Assembly (NCBI RefSeq): GCF_041435095.1
Contig: NZ_CP108025.1
Location: forward strand, 2,232,001-2,296,000
Direction: 5' to 3'
DNA from: Kitasatospora sp. NBC_00315
GTDB taxonomy: Bacteria > Actinomycetota > Actinomycetes > Streptomycetales > Streptomycetaceae
Length of the DNA stretch: 64,000 nt
Shown one piece after another: positions 19,186 to 28,400 of the stretch (position 1 is the first letter of the stretch; each line of letters opens with the position of its first letter). A model generated the notes under the pieces. The model was given only the letters and a program-made list of their open reading frames with translations. It did not search any database and was not told the origin of the DNA. Position numbers and translations under genes: made by a program.

Positions 19186-19791
19186 CTCACCGACCTGTTC
19201 GAGGTCATGCTCGGCACCGGTATGCGGCGCGGTGAAGTCCTGGGATTGCACTGGGAAGACGTCTACCTCATGGACCGTGCTCTGTTCGTCCGCTTCACCT
19301 TGGCTGCGGTCAACAACAGCGGCGTGACCCTTGGCGAGCCCAAGACACCCGCCAGCCTCGCCTGGGTCAGCCTCTCACCCCGCGTCATGAGGGCCCTCCA
19401 CCGCCAGGCCAGGATTCAGATGGCCGCCCACCCCGAGGGTCGCCTCGAAGGACTCGTCTTCTCCCACGCCGACGGCTCACCGCTGCGGCCGCAGTGGGTG
19501 CTGGAGCAACTCCGTAGGCGCACCGCCGAGATCGACCTGCCCCGCATCGGGCTGCACGACCTGCGCCACACCGCCGCCAGCATCATGATCGCCATGGACG
19601 TGCCGCTCGCCATCGTCTCCAAAACCCTGCGCCACGCCACCCTCGCCACCACCATCAACCTCTACGGACACCTCTTCAAACACTCCGCCGACGAAGCCGT
19701 CCTCGCCCTCGCCAACGCCCTCAACAGTGCGGACCTCGAACGACGGCGCACGGTAGCGGACGGAGACACAGCTGCTCGGCTGGCTGCCTGA
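19186..19791 (+). pseudogene. Truncated tyrosine integrase (C-terminal catalytic half)
   Basis: Encodes only the catalytic domain of a phage/ICE-type tyrosine recombinase: the first catalytic Arg in GTGMRRGEVLGL, the HDLRHTAAS box, and LRHATLATTINLYGHL with the nucleophilic Tyr. The N-terminal arm-binding and core-binding domains, normally about 170-200 residues, are missing. A TAG lies in frame just before LTDLFEVMLGTG, immediately after the 26-bp hairpin. An ATG at 19207 could still express a fragment. The residue pattern resembles the integrase at 55604-56859. Confidence 0.8.
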
Positions 19792-19913
19792 CGCTCAGCC
19801 GATCGGGCTCGACCAACACAGGCCCGCGCGCGACGCCGGGCACTGACTGATCGTGGACAGGAGCCGCCCACGGCAGCAGGACCAGGTCGCGCCGCATCGT
19901 CTTGGTGTTGTCC

Positions 19914-19960
19914 GGGTGCGACGTCGGCCCGGGCGCGGTGGCGCCCGGGCCGACGCACCC
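19914..19960 (-). terminator. Terminator of the biosynthetic operon
   Basis: A perfect 15-bp stem (19922-19936 with 19941-19955), a four-base GGTG loop and an outer extension lie seven bases past the stop of the 66-residue gene. It marks the end of the NRPS transcription unit on the minus strand. Confidence 0.75.
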
Positions 19961-19966
19961 GAGCGG

Positions 19967-20167
19967 CTACCAGCGGCGGCGCGGCGGCGCCGGGTTGAGC
20001 TTGGCGGCGAGCGCGGAGAGGAAGGTCGGGAGCTTGTCGACCATGTTCTTGGGGACCGGGGTGGTCTGGACGGTGCCACTCCTCACGTCCTCGACGACGA
20101 GGGCGTACGTGCCGTTCTCCTCGACGAGTTCGGCGGCGAAGAGCAGCGTCTGTGTGGAGGTTCCCAT
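19967..20167 (-). CDS. 66-residue protein, last gene of the NRPS operon
   Basis: A small soluble protein (MGTSTQTLLFAAELVEENGT at its start) with a basic PPRRRW tail. The ATG shares one base with the stop of the SRPBCC gene (TGATG), so the two are translationally coupled, and a strong hairpin follows. I do not recognise a family. The tight coupling makes a partnership with the SRPBCC protein likely. Confidence 0.7.
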   Translation of the reverse strand: MGTSTQTLLFAAELVEENGTYALVVEDVRSGTVQTTPVPKNMVDKLPTFLSALAAKLNPAPPRRRW

Positions 20168-20919
20168 CAGAGCTCCCGGGACTGGGTGTCGTTGAGCCAG
20201 GCCGTCCACGCCTTGGTGGTCCGCTGCTCGTCGGTGTCCTCCGCGAACAGGTGGTGGCCGAGCCAGATCGGCACGTTCCAGGTGCTGCCGTTGAAGAACC
20301 GGTAGAGCGCGTCCGGGCCGCGCAGGCCGAGGAAGTCGGTGCTGATCCAGTCGACGACCACCTCATCGGGGTCCGGGCCGGGGGCGCGAAGGGTGAACCG
20401 GTCGCCGACGGTCGCGTCGGCGGGGAGGCCGAGGCGTCGGCACAGGGCGGCGAAGTCGGCCTGGTCGGCGGTGGGTTCGGGCTGCTGAGCCCTGACGTAG
20501 ACGGCGGGGCGGCCGGCGAAGTTCCGGAGGTACTCGGCGAGGCCGTGCTGGTAGAAGTCGACGTGCTTCTCGGCCGCGTCCGTCTTGGCGTCCCAGGCCC
20601 AGGCCTCGTCGACGACGCCCGTGTGCACCCAGTGGATCCCCATCCGCAGGTGGCTGCTTCCGTGGTCGGCCGGTTCGACGTGGTAGCTGAGCGTGTTGGA
20701 GAACCCGCCGTCCTGGGTCGCCCGGACGGCGAGGTGCCGCGGCGGTTCCCAGGCCACGACGGTGGCGTCGCCCCGGGTGGCCTTTCCGCCGACGCGCGGC
20801 TCGACCTCCATCGGGTAGAGCCAACCCAGGTTGCCGGCGCCGGTGGCCACCGCGTCCCAGACCTGCTGGGTCGTGGCGGGCAGGTCCTGCTCCCGGCGGA
20901 CCTCGAACTCTCGGGCCAT
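20167..20919 (-). CDS. SRPBCC (AHSA1/START-like) domain protein
   Basis: A 250-residue protein beginning MAREFEVRREQDLPATTQQVW, the usual first strand and helix of the SRPBCC ligand-binding fold. The pattern ATVVAWEPPRHLAVRATQ fits the AHSA1 branch. About 100 C-terminal residues extend beyond a single domain (DRFTLRAPGPDPDE, then GPDALYRFFNGSTWNVPIWLG), consistent with a second, degenerate copy of the fold. It lies 32 bases after the P450 gene and overlaps the next small gene. In biosynthetic clusters such proteins can be cyclases, dehydratases or carriers, but no catalytic residues identify a reaction here. Confidence 0.75.
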   Translation of the reverse strand: MAREFEVRREQDLPATTQQVWDAVATGAGNLGWLYPMEVEPRVGGKATRGDATVVAWEPPRHLAVRATQDGGFSNTLSYHVEPADHGSSHLRMGIHWVHTGVVDEAWAWDAKTDAAEKHVDFYQHGLAEYLRNFAGRPAVYVRAQQPEPTADQADFAALCRRLGLPADATVGDRFTLRAPGPDPDEVVVDWISTDFLGLRGPDALYRFFNGSTWNVPIWLGHHLFAEDTDEQRTTKAWTAWLNDTQSREL

Positions 20920-20951
20920 CGTCGGTGCTGCTCCTTCGTCGTGGTTCACGG

Positions 20952-22199
20952 TCAGTAGGCGATCGGGAGGGTGCACAGCCGCCGTTGCAGCGGGTTGGGC
21001 CGCCAGTCCAGCTCCGCCCCGGCGGCGAGCCGCAGTTCGGGCAGCCGGCGGACCAGCGTGCCGACGGCGACCTCCGCCTGGAGTTTGGCCAGCGGGCCGC
21101 CGAGACAGAAGTGCGGGCCGTGGCCGAAGCTCAGGTGGCGGTTGCCGCGCCGGGACAGGTCGAGCCGGTCGGGGTTCTCGAAGCGTTCGGGGTCGCGGTT
21201 GGTCGCACCGAGGAACAGGTACACCAGCTCGCCCTCCCGCATCGTCCGGCCGCCGATCTCCAGGTCCTGCGCGACGACCCGGACGATCGCCTGGGTGACC
21301 GTGTCGTAGCGGGCCAGTTCCTCGACGGCGTCGCGGATCAGGTGCGGGTCCGCGCGCAGCCGGGCCAGCTGGTCCGGGTGGCGCAGCAGGGCCAGCGTGC
21401 CGTTGCCGATCAGGTGGGTGGTGGTCTCGTCTCCGGCGGTGATCAGGACGAAGCAGGTGGACAGCAGTTCGGAGTCGGTGAGCCGGTCGTCCTGCGCCTG
21501 GGTGGCGACCAGGGCGCTGATCAGGTCGTCGCCCGGCTCACGCCTGCGCTGCCGGACGAGCCCGGACAGGTACTCCTCGTACTCTTCGATCGCCGCCTCG
21601 GACCTGTCGATGTCCTCGGCCAGCCGGCCGAACTGCTGGAACCAGCTGTTGACCCGCGGCCGGTCCTCGTCCGGGATGCCGAAGAGCTCGCCGACGACGG
21701 ACATCGGCAGCGGGGAGGCGACCGCCTGGATCAGGTCCATGGTCGGTCCGGCCGCGACCGCCTCGTCGATGAGCCGGTCGACGATCCGCTGGACGCCGTC
21801 GCGCAGGGCGTCGACGCGCCGGGCGGTGAAGGCCCTGTTGGCCAGTTTGCGCAGCCGGGCGTGGTCCGGCGGGTCGGTGTTGGTCATCACCCGGCCGAGT
21901 CGGTCGGTGAGCCGGCTGAGTGCTTTGAGGTCACCGCCGAGCGCGGTGAAGGCGCGGGTCATCCGGTCCCGGTCGTTGGACAGCCGCAGGTCGCCCAGTG
22001 CGGCCTCGACGTCGGTGTACCGGGTGAGATACCAGATGCCCTGGGCGCTGCGGTGGACCGGGTCCTCGCGCCGCATGCGGGCGTAGAGCGGGTACGGGTC
22101 GCGCCGGGCCTCGGGGGTGGACAGGGCTGCGGCGAGGTCGTCCGGCCGGGCGGGGCCCGCGGCGTCGCGGGCCCCGTCCAGGGTGTCGGTGGAGGTCAC
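20952..22199 (-). CDS. Cytochrome P450, candidate Ahp-forming oxidase
   Basis: A 415-residue soluble actinomycete P450. The haem-ligand loop FGHGPHFCLGG, the I-helix AGDETTTHL and the K-helix ExxR in ELARYDTV are intact. GTG start ten bases after the MbtH stop. It is the only oxidative tailoring enzyme in the operon. The NRPS installs a proline at module 4, exactly where cyanopeptolin-type peptides carry Ahp. Delta-hydroxylation of that proline opens to the glutamate semialdehyde, and attack by the next amide nitrogen gives Ahp, so this P450 is the natural candidate. The reaction is inferred from context, not from active-site residues. Confidence 0.92.
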   Translation of the reverse strand: MTSTDTLDGARDAAGPARPDDLAAALSTPEARRDPYPLYARMRREDPVHRSAQGIWYLTRYTDVEAALGDLRLSNDRDRMTRAFTALGGDLKALSRLTDRLGRVMTNTDPPDHARLRKLANRAFTARRVDALRDGVQRIVDRLIDEAVAAGPTMDLIQAVASPLPMSVVGELFGIPDEDRPRVNSWFQQFGRLAEDIDRSEAAIEEYEEYLSGLVRQRRREPGDDLISALVATQAQDDRLTDSELLSTCFVLITAGDETTTHLIGNGTLALLRHPDQLARLRADPHLIRDAVEELARYDTVTQAIVRVVAQDLEIGGRTMREGELVYLFLGATNRDPERFENPDRLDLSRRGNRHLSFGHGPHFCLGGPLAKLQAEVAVGTLVRRLPELRLAAGAELDWRPNPLQRRLCTLPIAY

Positions 22200-22209
22200 G
22201 TCGGCCGCG

Positions 22210-22425
22210 CTACCGCTGGGCGTCCATGGCGTCGGCGAGGCTCCTGGGCCGCATGTCGGTCCAGGCCCCCTCGACGTACTCCAGGCAGGCGGCGTGGGTG
22301 TCCGGGCCGTGGGTGACGGTCCAGCCGTCCGGGACGTCGGCGAAGTGCGGCCAGAGCGAGTGCTGGTTCTCGTCGTTGACGAGGACGAGAAAGGTGCCGT
22401 CCTGGTCGTCGAAGGGGTTGGTCAT
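22210..22425 (-). CDS. MbtH-family protein
   Basis: A 71-residue MbtH-like chaperone that binds and activates NRPS adenylation domains. It shows the hallmark pattern [32 protein letters not shown] and the final [11 protein letters not shown]. It begins three bases after the NRPS stop, with AGGAGG inside the end of the NRPS gene, so production is tied to the synthetase. Confidence 0.97.
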   Translation of the reverse strand: MTNPFDDQDGTFLVLVNDENQHSLWPHFADVPDGWTVTHGPDTHAACLEYVEGAWTDMRPRSLADAMDAQR

Positions 22426-22428
22426 GGG

Positions 22429-25400
22429 TCAGTCCTCCTGGTGGGAAAGGGTGGTGTCACCGGTGTCACCGGTGGCCTCGGAGTCGTGGGCGTCGCCGGT
22501 GGCCCCGGCGATCCTGGCGGCCAGGACCGGTCCGATCTGGGCCAGCGAGCCCGCCCGGGTCATCTGGTCGTGCCGGGTGGTGATCTCGTGCGATTCGATC
22601 CGGCCCGCGATGTACGGCCGCCAGACCTCCGGGCCGGCGTCGTCGTCGCCCCGGCCGATCGTGGAGTTGAACAGCAGCAGGTCCCCGTCGTACCGGCCGG
22701 GGACGAAGTCGACCGCCAGCTTCGCGTTGTTGATCATGATCTGGACGATCACCTCGACCTGCCGCTCGTTCAGGCCGGCCAGCGCGCTGCCGCGCCGGTT
22801 CAGCACCTCGGCGACCTCGGCGTAGGTGATCTCCCGGTCTCCGAGTTCGTCCGGATCGACGTCGAGCACTCCGACGAGCACGTCCCGCACGGTGGGTACC
22901 GGCTCCTCCTCGAACCGCACGTCCTTCACCGGGTAGGCGTCGAGGATCGCCAGCAGTGCGGTCCGCTCGCCGCGCGCCTGGAGTTCGCAGGCCACCGCGT
23001 GGGCGATCAGGCCGCCCGCGGACCAGCCGAGCAGCAGGTACGGGCCCTGGGGCTGGATCTTCTGGACGTGGTCGGCGTAGTCGGCCGCCATCTCCTCGTA
23101 GGAGGTCGGCAGCGGTTCGGGCCGGCCGAGGCCGCGCGCCTGGAGCGCGTAGACCGGGTGCTGCGGGCCGAGGTGGTTCAGCAGCCCGCTGTAGGACCAG
23201 CTGATGCCGCCGCCGGGGTGGACGCAGAACAGCGGAGTGTCCGTTCCGGTCGCTCGCAGCGGCAGCAGCACGTCCAGCGCGTCGGCCGGGTCGTTCATGG
23301 CGAGGCGGTCGGTGAGCCCGGCCACGGTCGGCGCCTCGAACAGCATCCGCAGTCCCAGCTCAAGGCCGAGGGTCTCGCGGACCCGGGAGGCCAGCCGGGC
23401 GGCCAGCAGCGAGTGCCCGCCCAGGTCGAAGAAGCCGTCGTCGATGCCCACCTGCTCCCGGCCCAGGACCTCGGCGAACAGACCGCACAGCAGTTGCTCC
23501 TGCGGCGTCCGGGGGCCGCGTCCGGCGTCCGACGCTCCGTAGTCGGGGGCGGGCAGGGCGGCCCGGTCGAGCTTGCCGTTGGCGGTCAGCGGCAGGGCGT
23601 CCAGGACGACGAACGCGGCCGGCACCATGTAGTCGGGCAGGTCGCGGCGCAGCCGGGCGGACAGCTCGGCCGTTTCGGGCCCGCCTTCGGGCGCGGGCAC
23701 CAGGTAGGCGACCAGCCGCTTGTCGCCCGGCCGGTCCTCGCGGGCGACCACGGCCGCCTGGGCGATGTCGGGGCAGGCCGCCAGGACGGCCTCGATCTCC
23801 CCGGGCTCGATCCGCAGACCACGCAGCTTGACCTGGTGGTCGACGCGTCCGGCGAAGTCCAGCGTTCCTCCCCCGGCGCCCCCGGCCATGGGGGTCCCCC
23901 CGGCCGAAGTCCCCCAGCCTTCGGCCGGGGGCGCCCCCACGGGGAGGCTGGGAGGTGCTCCCACCGGACGCGGGTGCTCCCGGGGAAGCCACCGGGCGAG
24001 GTCGCCGGTGCGGTACATCCGGCTCCCGGCCGGCCCGTACGGGTCGGCCGTGAATCGCTCCGCCGTCAGGCCGGGGCGGCCGAAGTAGCCGCGGGCCACG
24101 CCCGTTCCCGCGAGGTACAGCTCGCCGACCATGCCGGTCGGCACCGGCCGCAGCCGGTCGTCGAGCACGTAGGCGCGCATGTTCGCCATCGGGCCGCCGA
24201 TCGGCACGGTCGCGGCGTTCTCCGCGAGGTCGCGCACCGGGTGGCGGGTGGCCAGGGTGGTGGCCTCGGTGGGGCCGTAGCCGTTGACCACCTCGATGCC
24301 GGGGCAGGCCGCGAGCACCCGGGCGGCGGCGGCCGGGGAGACCACGTCGCCGCCGGTCCACACCTCGCGCACCCCGGCGAGCAGGCCCGGCCGTTCCTCG
24401 GCGACCAGCCGGAACAGGCCGGCGGTCAGCCAGAGTCCGGTCACGCCGTGGGTGGCGATCGTGTGCTGCAGCAGGTCGAGGTCGAGCTGCTCCGGCGGGG
24501 CGACGACGACCCGGCCGCCGCCCAGCAGCGGCACCCACAGCTCGTAGGTCGAGAGGTCGAAGGCCGTCGGGGAGTGCATCAGCACCCGCTCGTGTCCGCC
24601 GCCGCGCCATTCGGGGGACAGGGCGAGGCCCGCCACGTCGCGGTGGGTGACGGCCACGCCCTTCGGCCGCCCGGTCGAGCCGGAGGTGTACATGATGTAC
24701 GCCAGCTGACCCGGCCGACAGGGGACTTCGAAGCCGGACGGGTGGGCGTCCGCGGACTGTTCCAGCGCGGTGAGCACTTCCTTGGTGAGCACCAGGGCGG
24801 CTCCGCTCTCCCGCAGGATCAGGTCGATCCGGGAGGAGGGGAAGCGCGGGTCCAGCGGTACGTAGGCGCCGCCGGCCTTGATGATCGCCAGGATCGCCAC
24901 CACCAGCTCGGCCGAGCGGTCCAGCATGACCGCGACCGGCGTCTCCGGCCGTACGCCGTGGCGGACCAGCGCCGCCGCCAGGCGGTCGGCCCGCTGGTCG
25001 AGCTCCGCGTAGGTCAGCTCGGTGCCGCCCGCCACGACCGCGACCGCGTCGGGAGTGGCCCGCACCTGGCGGGTGAACAGCGCCGGCACCGAGGCCGACG
25101 GCAGCTCCGCGGCCGTGTCGTTGAATCCGTCCAGCAGCCGCCGGCGCTCGGCGGCGGACATCAGGTCGATCCGGCTGATCGGCCGGTCCGGGTCGGCCGC
25201 CGCCGCACGCAGCAGGCGAGCCAAGCGCTCGAACAGCAGCTCCACGGTGGGCGGGTCGAACAGGTCGGTGGCGTACTCCACCGCGCCGACCAGGCCGTCG
25301 GCGGTGCCGTCCGGGCGGAACTGCTCGGCCAGGCTGAACGTCAGGTCGACCCTGGAGGTCCCGGTCGGCGCCTCCAGGTGGCCGGTCTCCAGCCCCGGCA

Positions 25401-28400
25401 GCGCGAACTCGCCGAGCGGCGCGTTCTGCAGGGCCAGCATGACCTGGAACAGCGGGTGGTGAGCCAGCGAGCGCACCGGGTTGGCCACCTCGACCAGGTA
25501 CTCGAACGGCACGTCCTGGTGGTCGTACGCGGCGAGCGCCTTGTGCCGCACCCGGCCCAGCAGTTCGGCGAAGCCGGGATCGCCGCCGGTGTCGGTGCGC
25601 AGCACCAGCGTGTTGACGAAGAAGCCGACGAGCTCGTCCAGCGCCTGGTCGGTGCGGCCGGCGATCGGACTGCCGATCGGGATGTCCGGGCCGGCGCCGA
25701 GCCGGGTGAGCAGAGCGGCGAGGCCGGCCTGGAGGACCATGAACATGCTGGCGCCGCGCGCGGCGGCCAGGTCCCGCAGGGCCTGGTGCAGTTCGGGGTC
25801 CAGGCGGACCACGACCCGGTCGCCCTGCTGCGAGGCCACCGGCGGCCGGGGCCGGTCGGAGGGCAGCTGCACCTGCTGCGGAATGCCCGTCAGCTCGCTT
25901 TTCCAGTAGGCGAGTTGCCGGGCGAACCGGCTGTCCGGGTCGGCGGTGTCGCCGAGCAGGTCGCGTTGCCAGAGCGTGTAGTCGGAGTACTGCACCGGCA
26001 GCGGGGACCAGCGCGGCTTCTCGCCCTCGCAGCGTGCCGCGTAGGCCGTCGCCAGGTCGGCGGAGAGCGGTCCCATCGACCAGCCGTCGGCGGCGATGTG
26101 GTGCACCACGACCAGCAGCACGTGCCGGTCGGGGGTGAGTGCGTACAGTTCGGCCCGGACCGGAGGCTCTGCGGCCAGGTCGAAGCCGCGCCGGGCGGTG
26201 TCGGCCAGCCGCTCGGCCAGCAGTCTCTCGTCGAGCTCGGTCACCGGCAGCGCCGGATGGGCCTGGGCGGCGCTCAGCACGACCTGGTACGGGACCCCGT
26301 CGGTCTCGCGGAAGACCGTCCGCAGGCTCTCGTGCCGGGCGATCACGTCCGCGAGCGCGGCGTGCAGGGCCGGTCGGTCGAGGTCGCCGGTCAGGCTCAG
26401 CGCGAGCGGCATGTTGTAGGTGGCGCTGGGCCCGTCCATCCGGTGCAGGAACCACAGGCGGCGCTGGGCGAAGGAGAGTTCCACCTGCTCCGGGCGGGGC
26501 CGGGCGGTCAGCGCGGGCCGCGCCGTGCCGGAGCTGTCCAGGCGGGCGGCCAGGGCGGCCACGGTCGGGGTCTCGAACAGGGTGCGGACCTCCAGCTCCG
26601 CACCGAGGACCGCCCGGACCCGGGAGGCCAGGCGGGTGGCCAGCAGCGAGTGCCCGCCGAGGTCGAAGAAGCTGTCCTCGACCCCGACCTGGGCCAGCCC
26701 GAGCACCTCGGCGAACAGCTCGGCGAGGAGCTGCTCCTGCGGGGTGCGCGGTGCCCGCCCGCCCGTCGCCGGGCCGAGGTCGGGGGCGGGCAGGGCCCGG
26801 CGGTCGAGCTTGCCGCTGGCGGTCAGCGGCAGCGCGTCCAGCGCCACGAAGGCTGACGGGACCAGGTAGTCGGGCAGCCGCCCGCGCAGCCAGTCGCGGA
26901 GTTCGCCGAGGAGGGCGCCGGTGCCCCGGCTGCCGGTCGGACGGTTGGTCAGCGCCGACAGCGCCCGGCCGGAGGTCCCGGCCGACCGGTACGGCTCGAC
27001 CGCGGAGCCGTGGAGGGCCTGCGGTTCGGCGAGGACGACGTCCACGGCGTCGGCCGTGCTGGACGCCCAGGTGACGGCCACCGTGCGGCCGAACTCCCGC
27101 CCGAGGGCGTGGAAGTCCTCCGGGTCGGAGAGGTCCCCGTCCGCCGGGGCGTGCAGCCGTCCCAGCAGCTCGGCGAGCGTCCCGTCCCCGTCCTGCACGG
27201 CCCGGGCCAGGGCGGCCTCCCGCGCCACGCGGCGGTTCGGCACCCCGGTGACCCGCAGGACCTCGGCGGTCGGCCGGGCGAGGAGTTCGCGCAGCTCGGC
27301 AAGCCCGGTGACCTGCTGTCCCCAGGTCAGTTCGAGGGCCCCGCCCTGGGCCGCCGGGGCGACCGGCGGCTTGTGCAGCGTCACGTCGTAGCGGTAGCGG
27401 GTCAGTTCGTTGTGGTGGTGGCCGCGCTTGACCTCCACGGCCACCGCGCCGATGTCCGGGCCGTGCTCGCGCAGGACGGTGAAGAAGTCCGGGTCGACCA
27501 GGAGCTCCTTCTCCATCCGGACGGTCTGCTCCACCGCACGGCGCACGGCCGCGAGGTCCGAGCCGTCACCGGTCCGGTGCAGTTGGACGGCGGTGGCCAG
27601 CGGGCGCAGCAGCCGCAGGTTGCGGACGTCGCCGACGAAGAGCGCGCCGCCGGGGGCGAGCAGTCGCATCAGCTTCCCGATCACGTCCGCGAGGTAGTCG
27701 GCGGTCGGGAAGTACTGCACCACCGAGTTGATCACGATGGTGTCGAACTGCCCGGCCGGCAGCCCGTCGGTGTCGTGGGCCGGCCGGGTCTGCAGCACGA
27801 CGCGCTCGGCCAGGTCCGGCTGCCGGGAGACCTGCGCGGTCAGCGCGTCGATCGCGGTGGCCGAGAAGTCGGTCGCCCAGTACGACTCGCAGTGCGGTGC
27901 GACCTGCGAGAGCAGCAGACCGGTGCCGACGCCGACCTCCAGCACCCGGCGCGGGCGCAGCGCCAGGATGCGGGCCACGGTGGCGTCACGCCACTCCCGC
28001 ATCTGCTCGACGGGGATCGGACTGGCATCGTAACTACTGTTCCAGCCGACGAAGTTTTGGCCGAAGCCCGCTTCTTCGGGGGTGATGGGCAGGGCGTCGT
28101 AGATGTCCTGCCACTCGCCCACGTGGTCCGCTTCCAGTCCGCTGTCCCGGGCCGTGTCCTGGCTCGGGACGACGTAGCCGACGAGCCGGTCGTCCTGGGC
28201 GAGGACGGCGGCCTGGGCGATGGCGGGGTGCTCGGCCAGTGCGGCCTCGACCTCGCCGAGCTCGATGCGGAAGCCGCGGACCTTGACCTGCTGGTCGGCG
28301 CGGCCGACGTACTCCAGCTCGCCGTCGGTCCGTCGCCGCACCAGGTCGCCGGTGCGGTACATCCGCTCACCAGGGGCGAATGGGCAGGCGATGAACCGTC

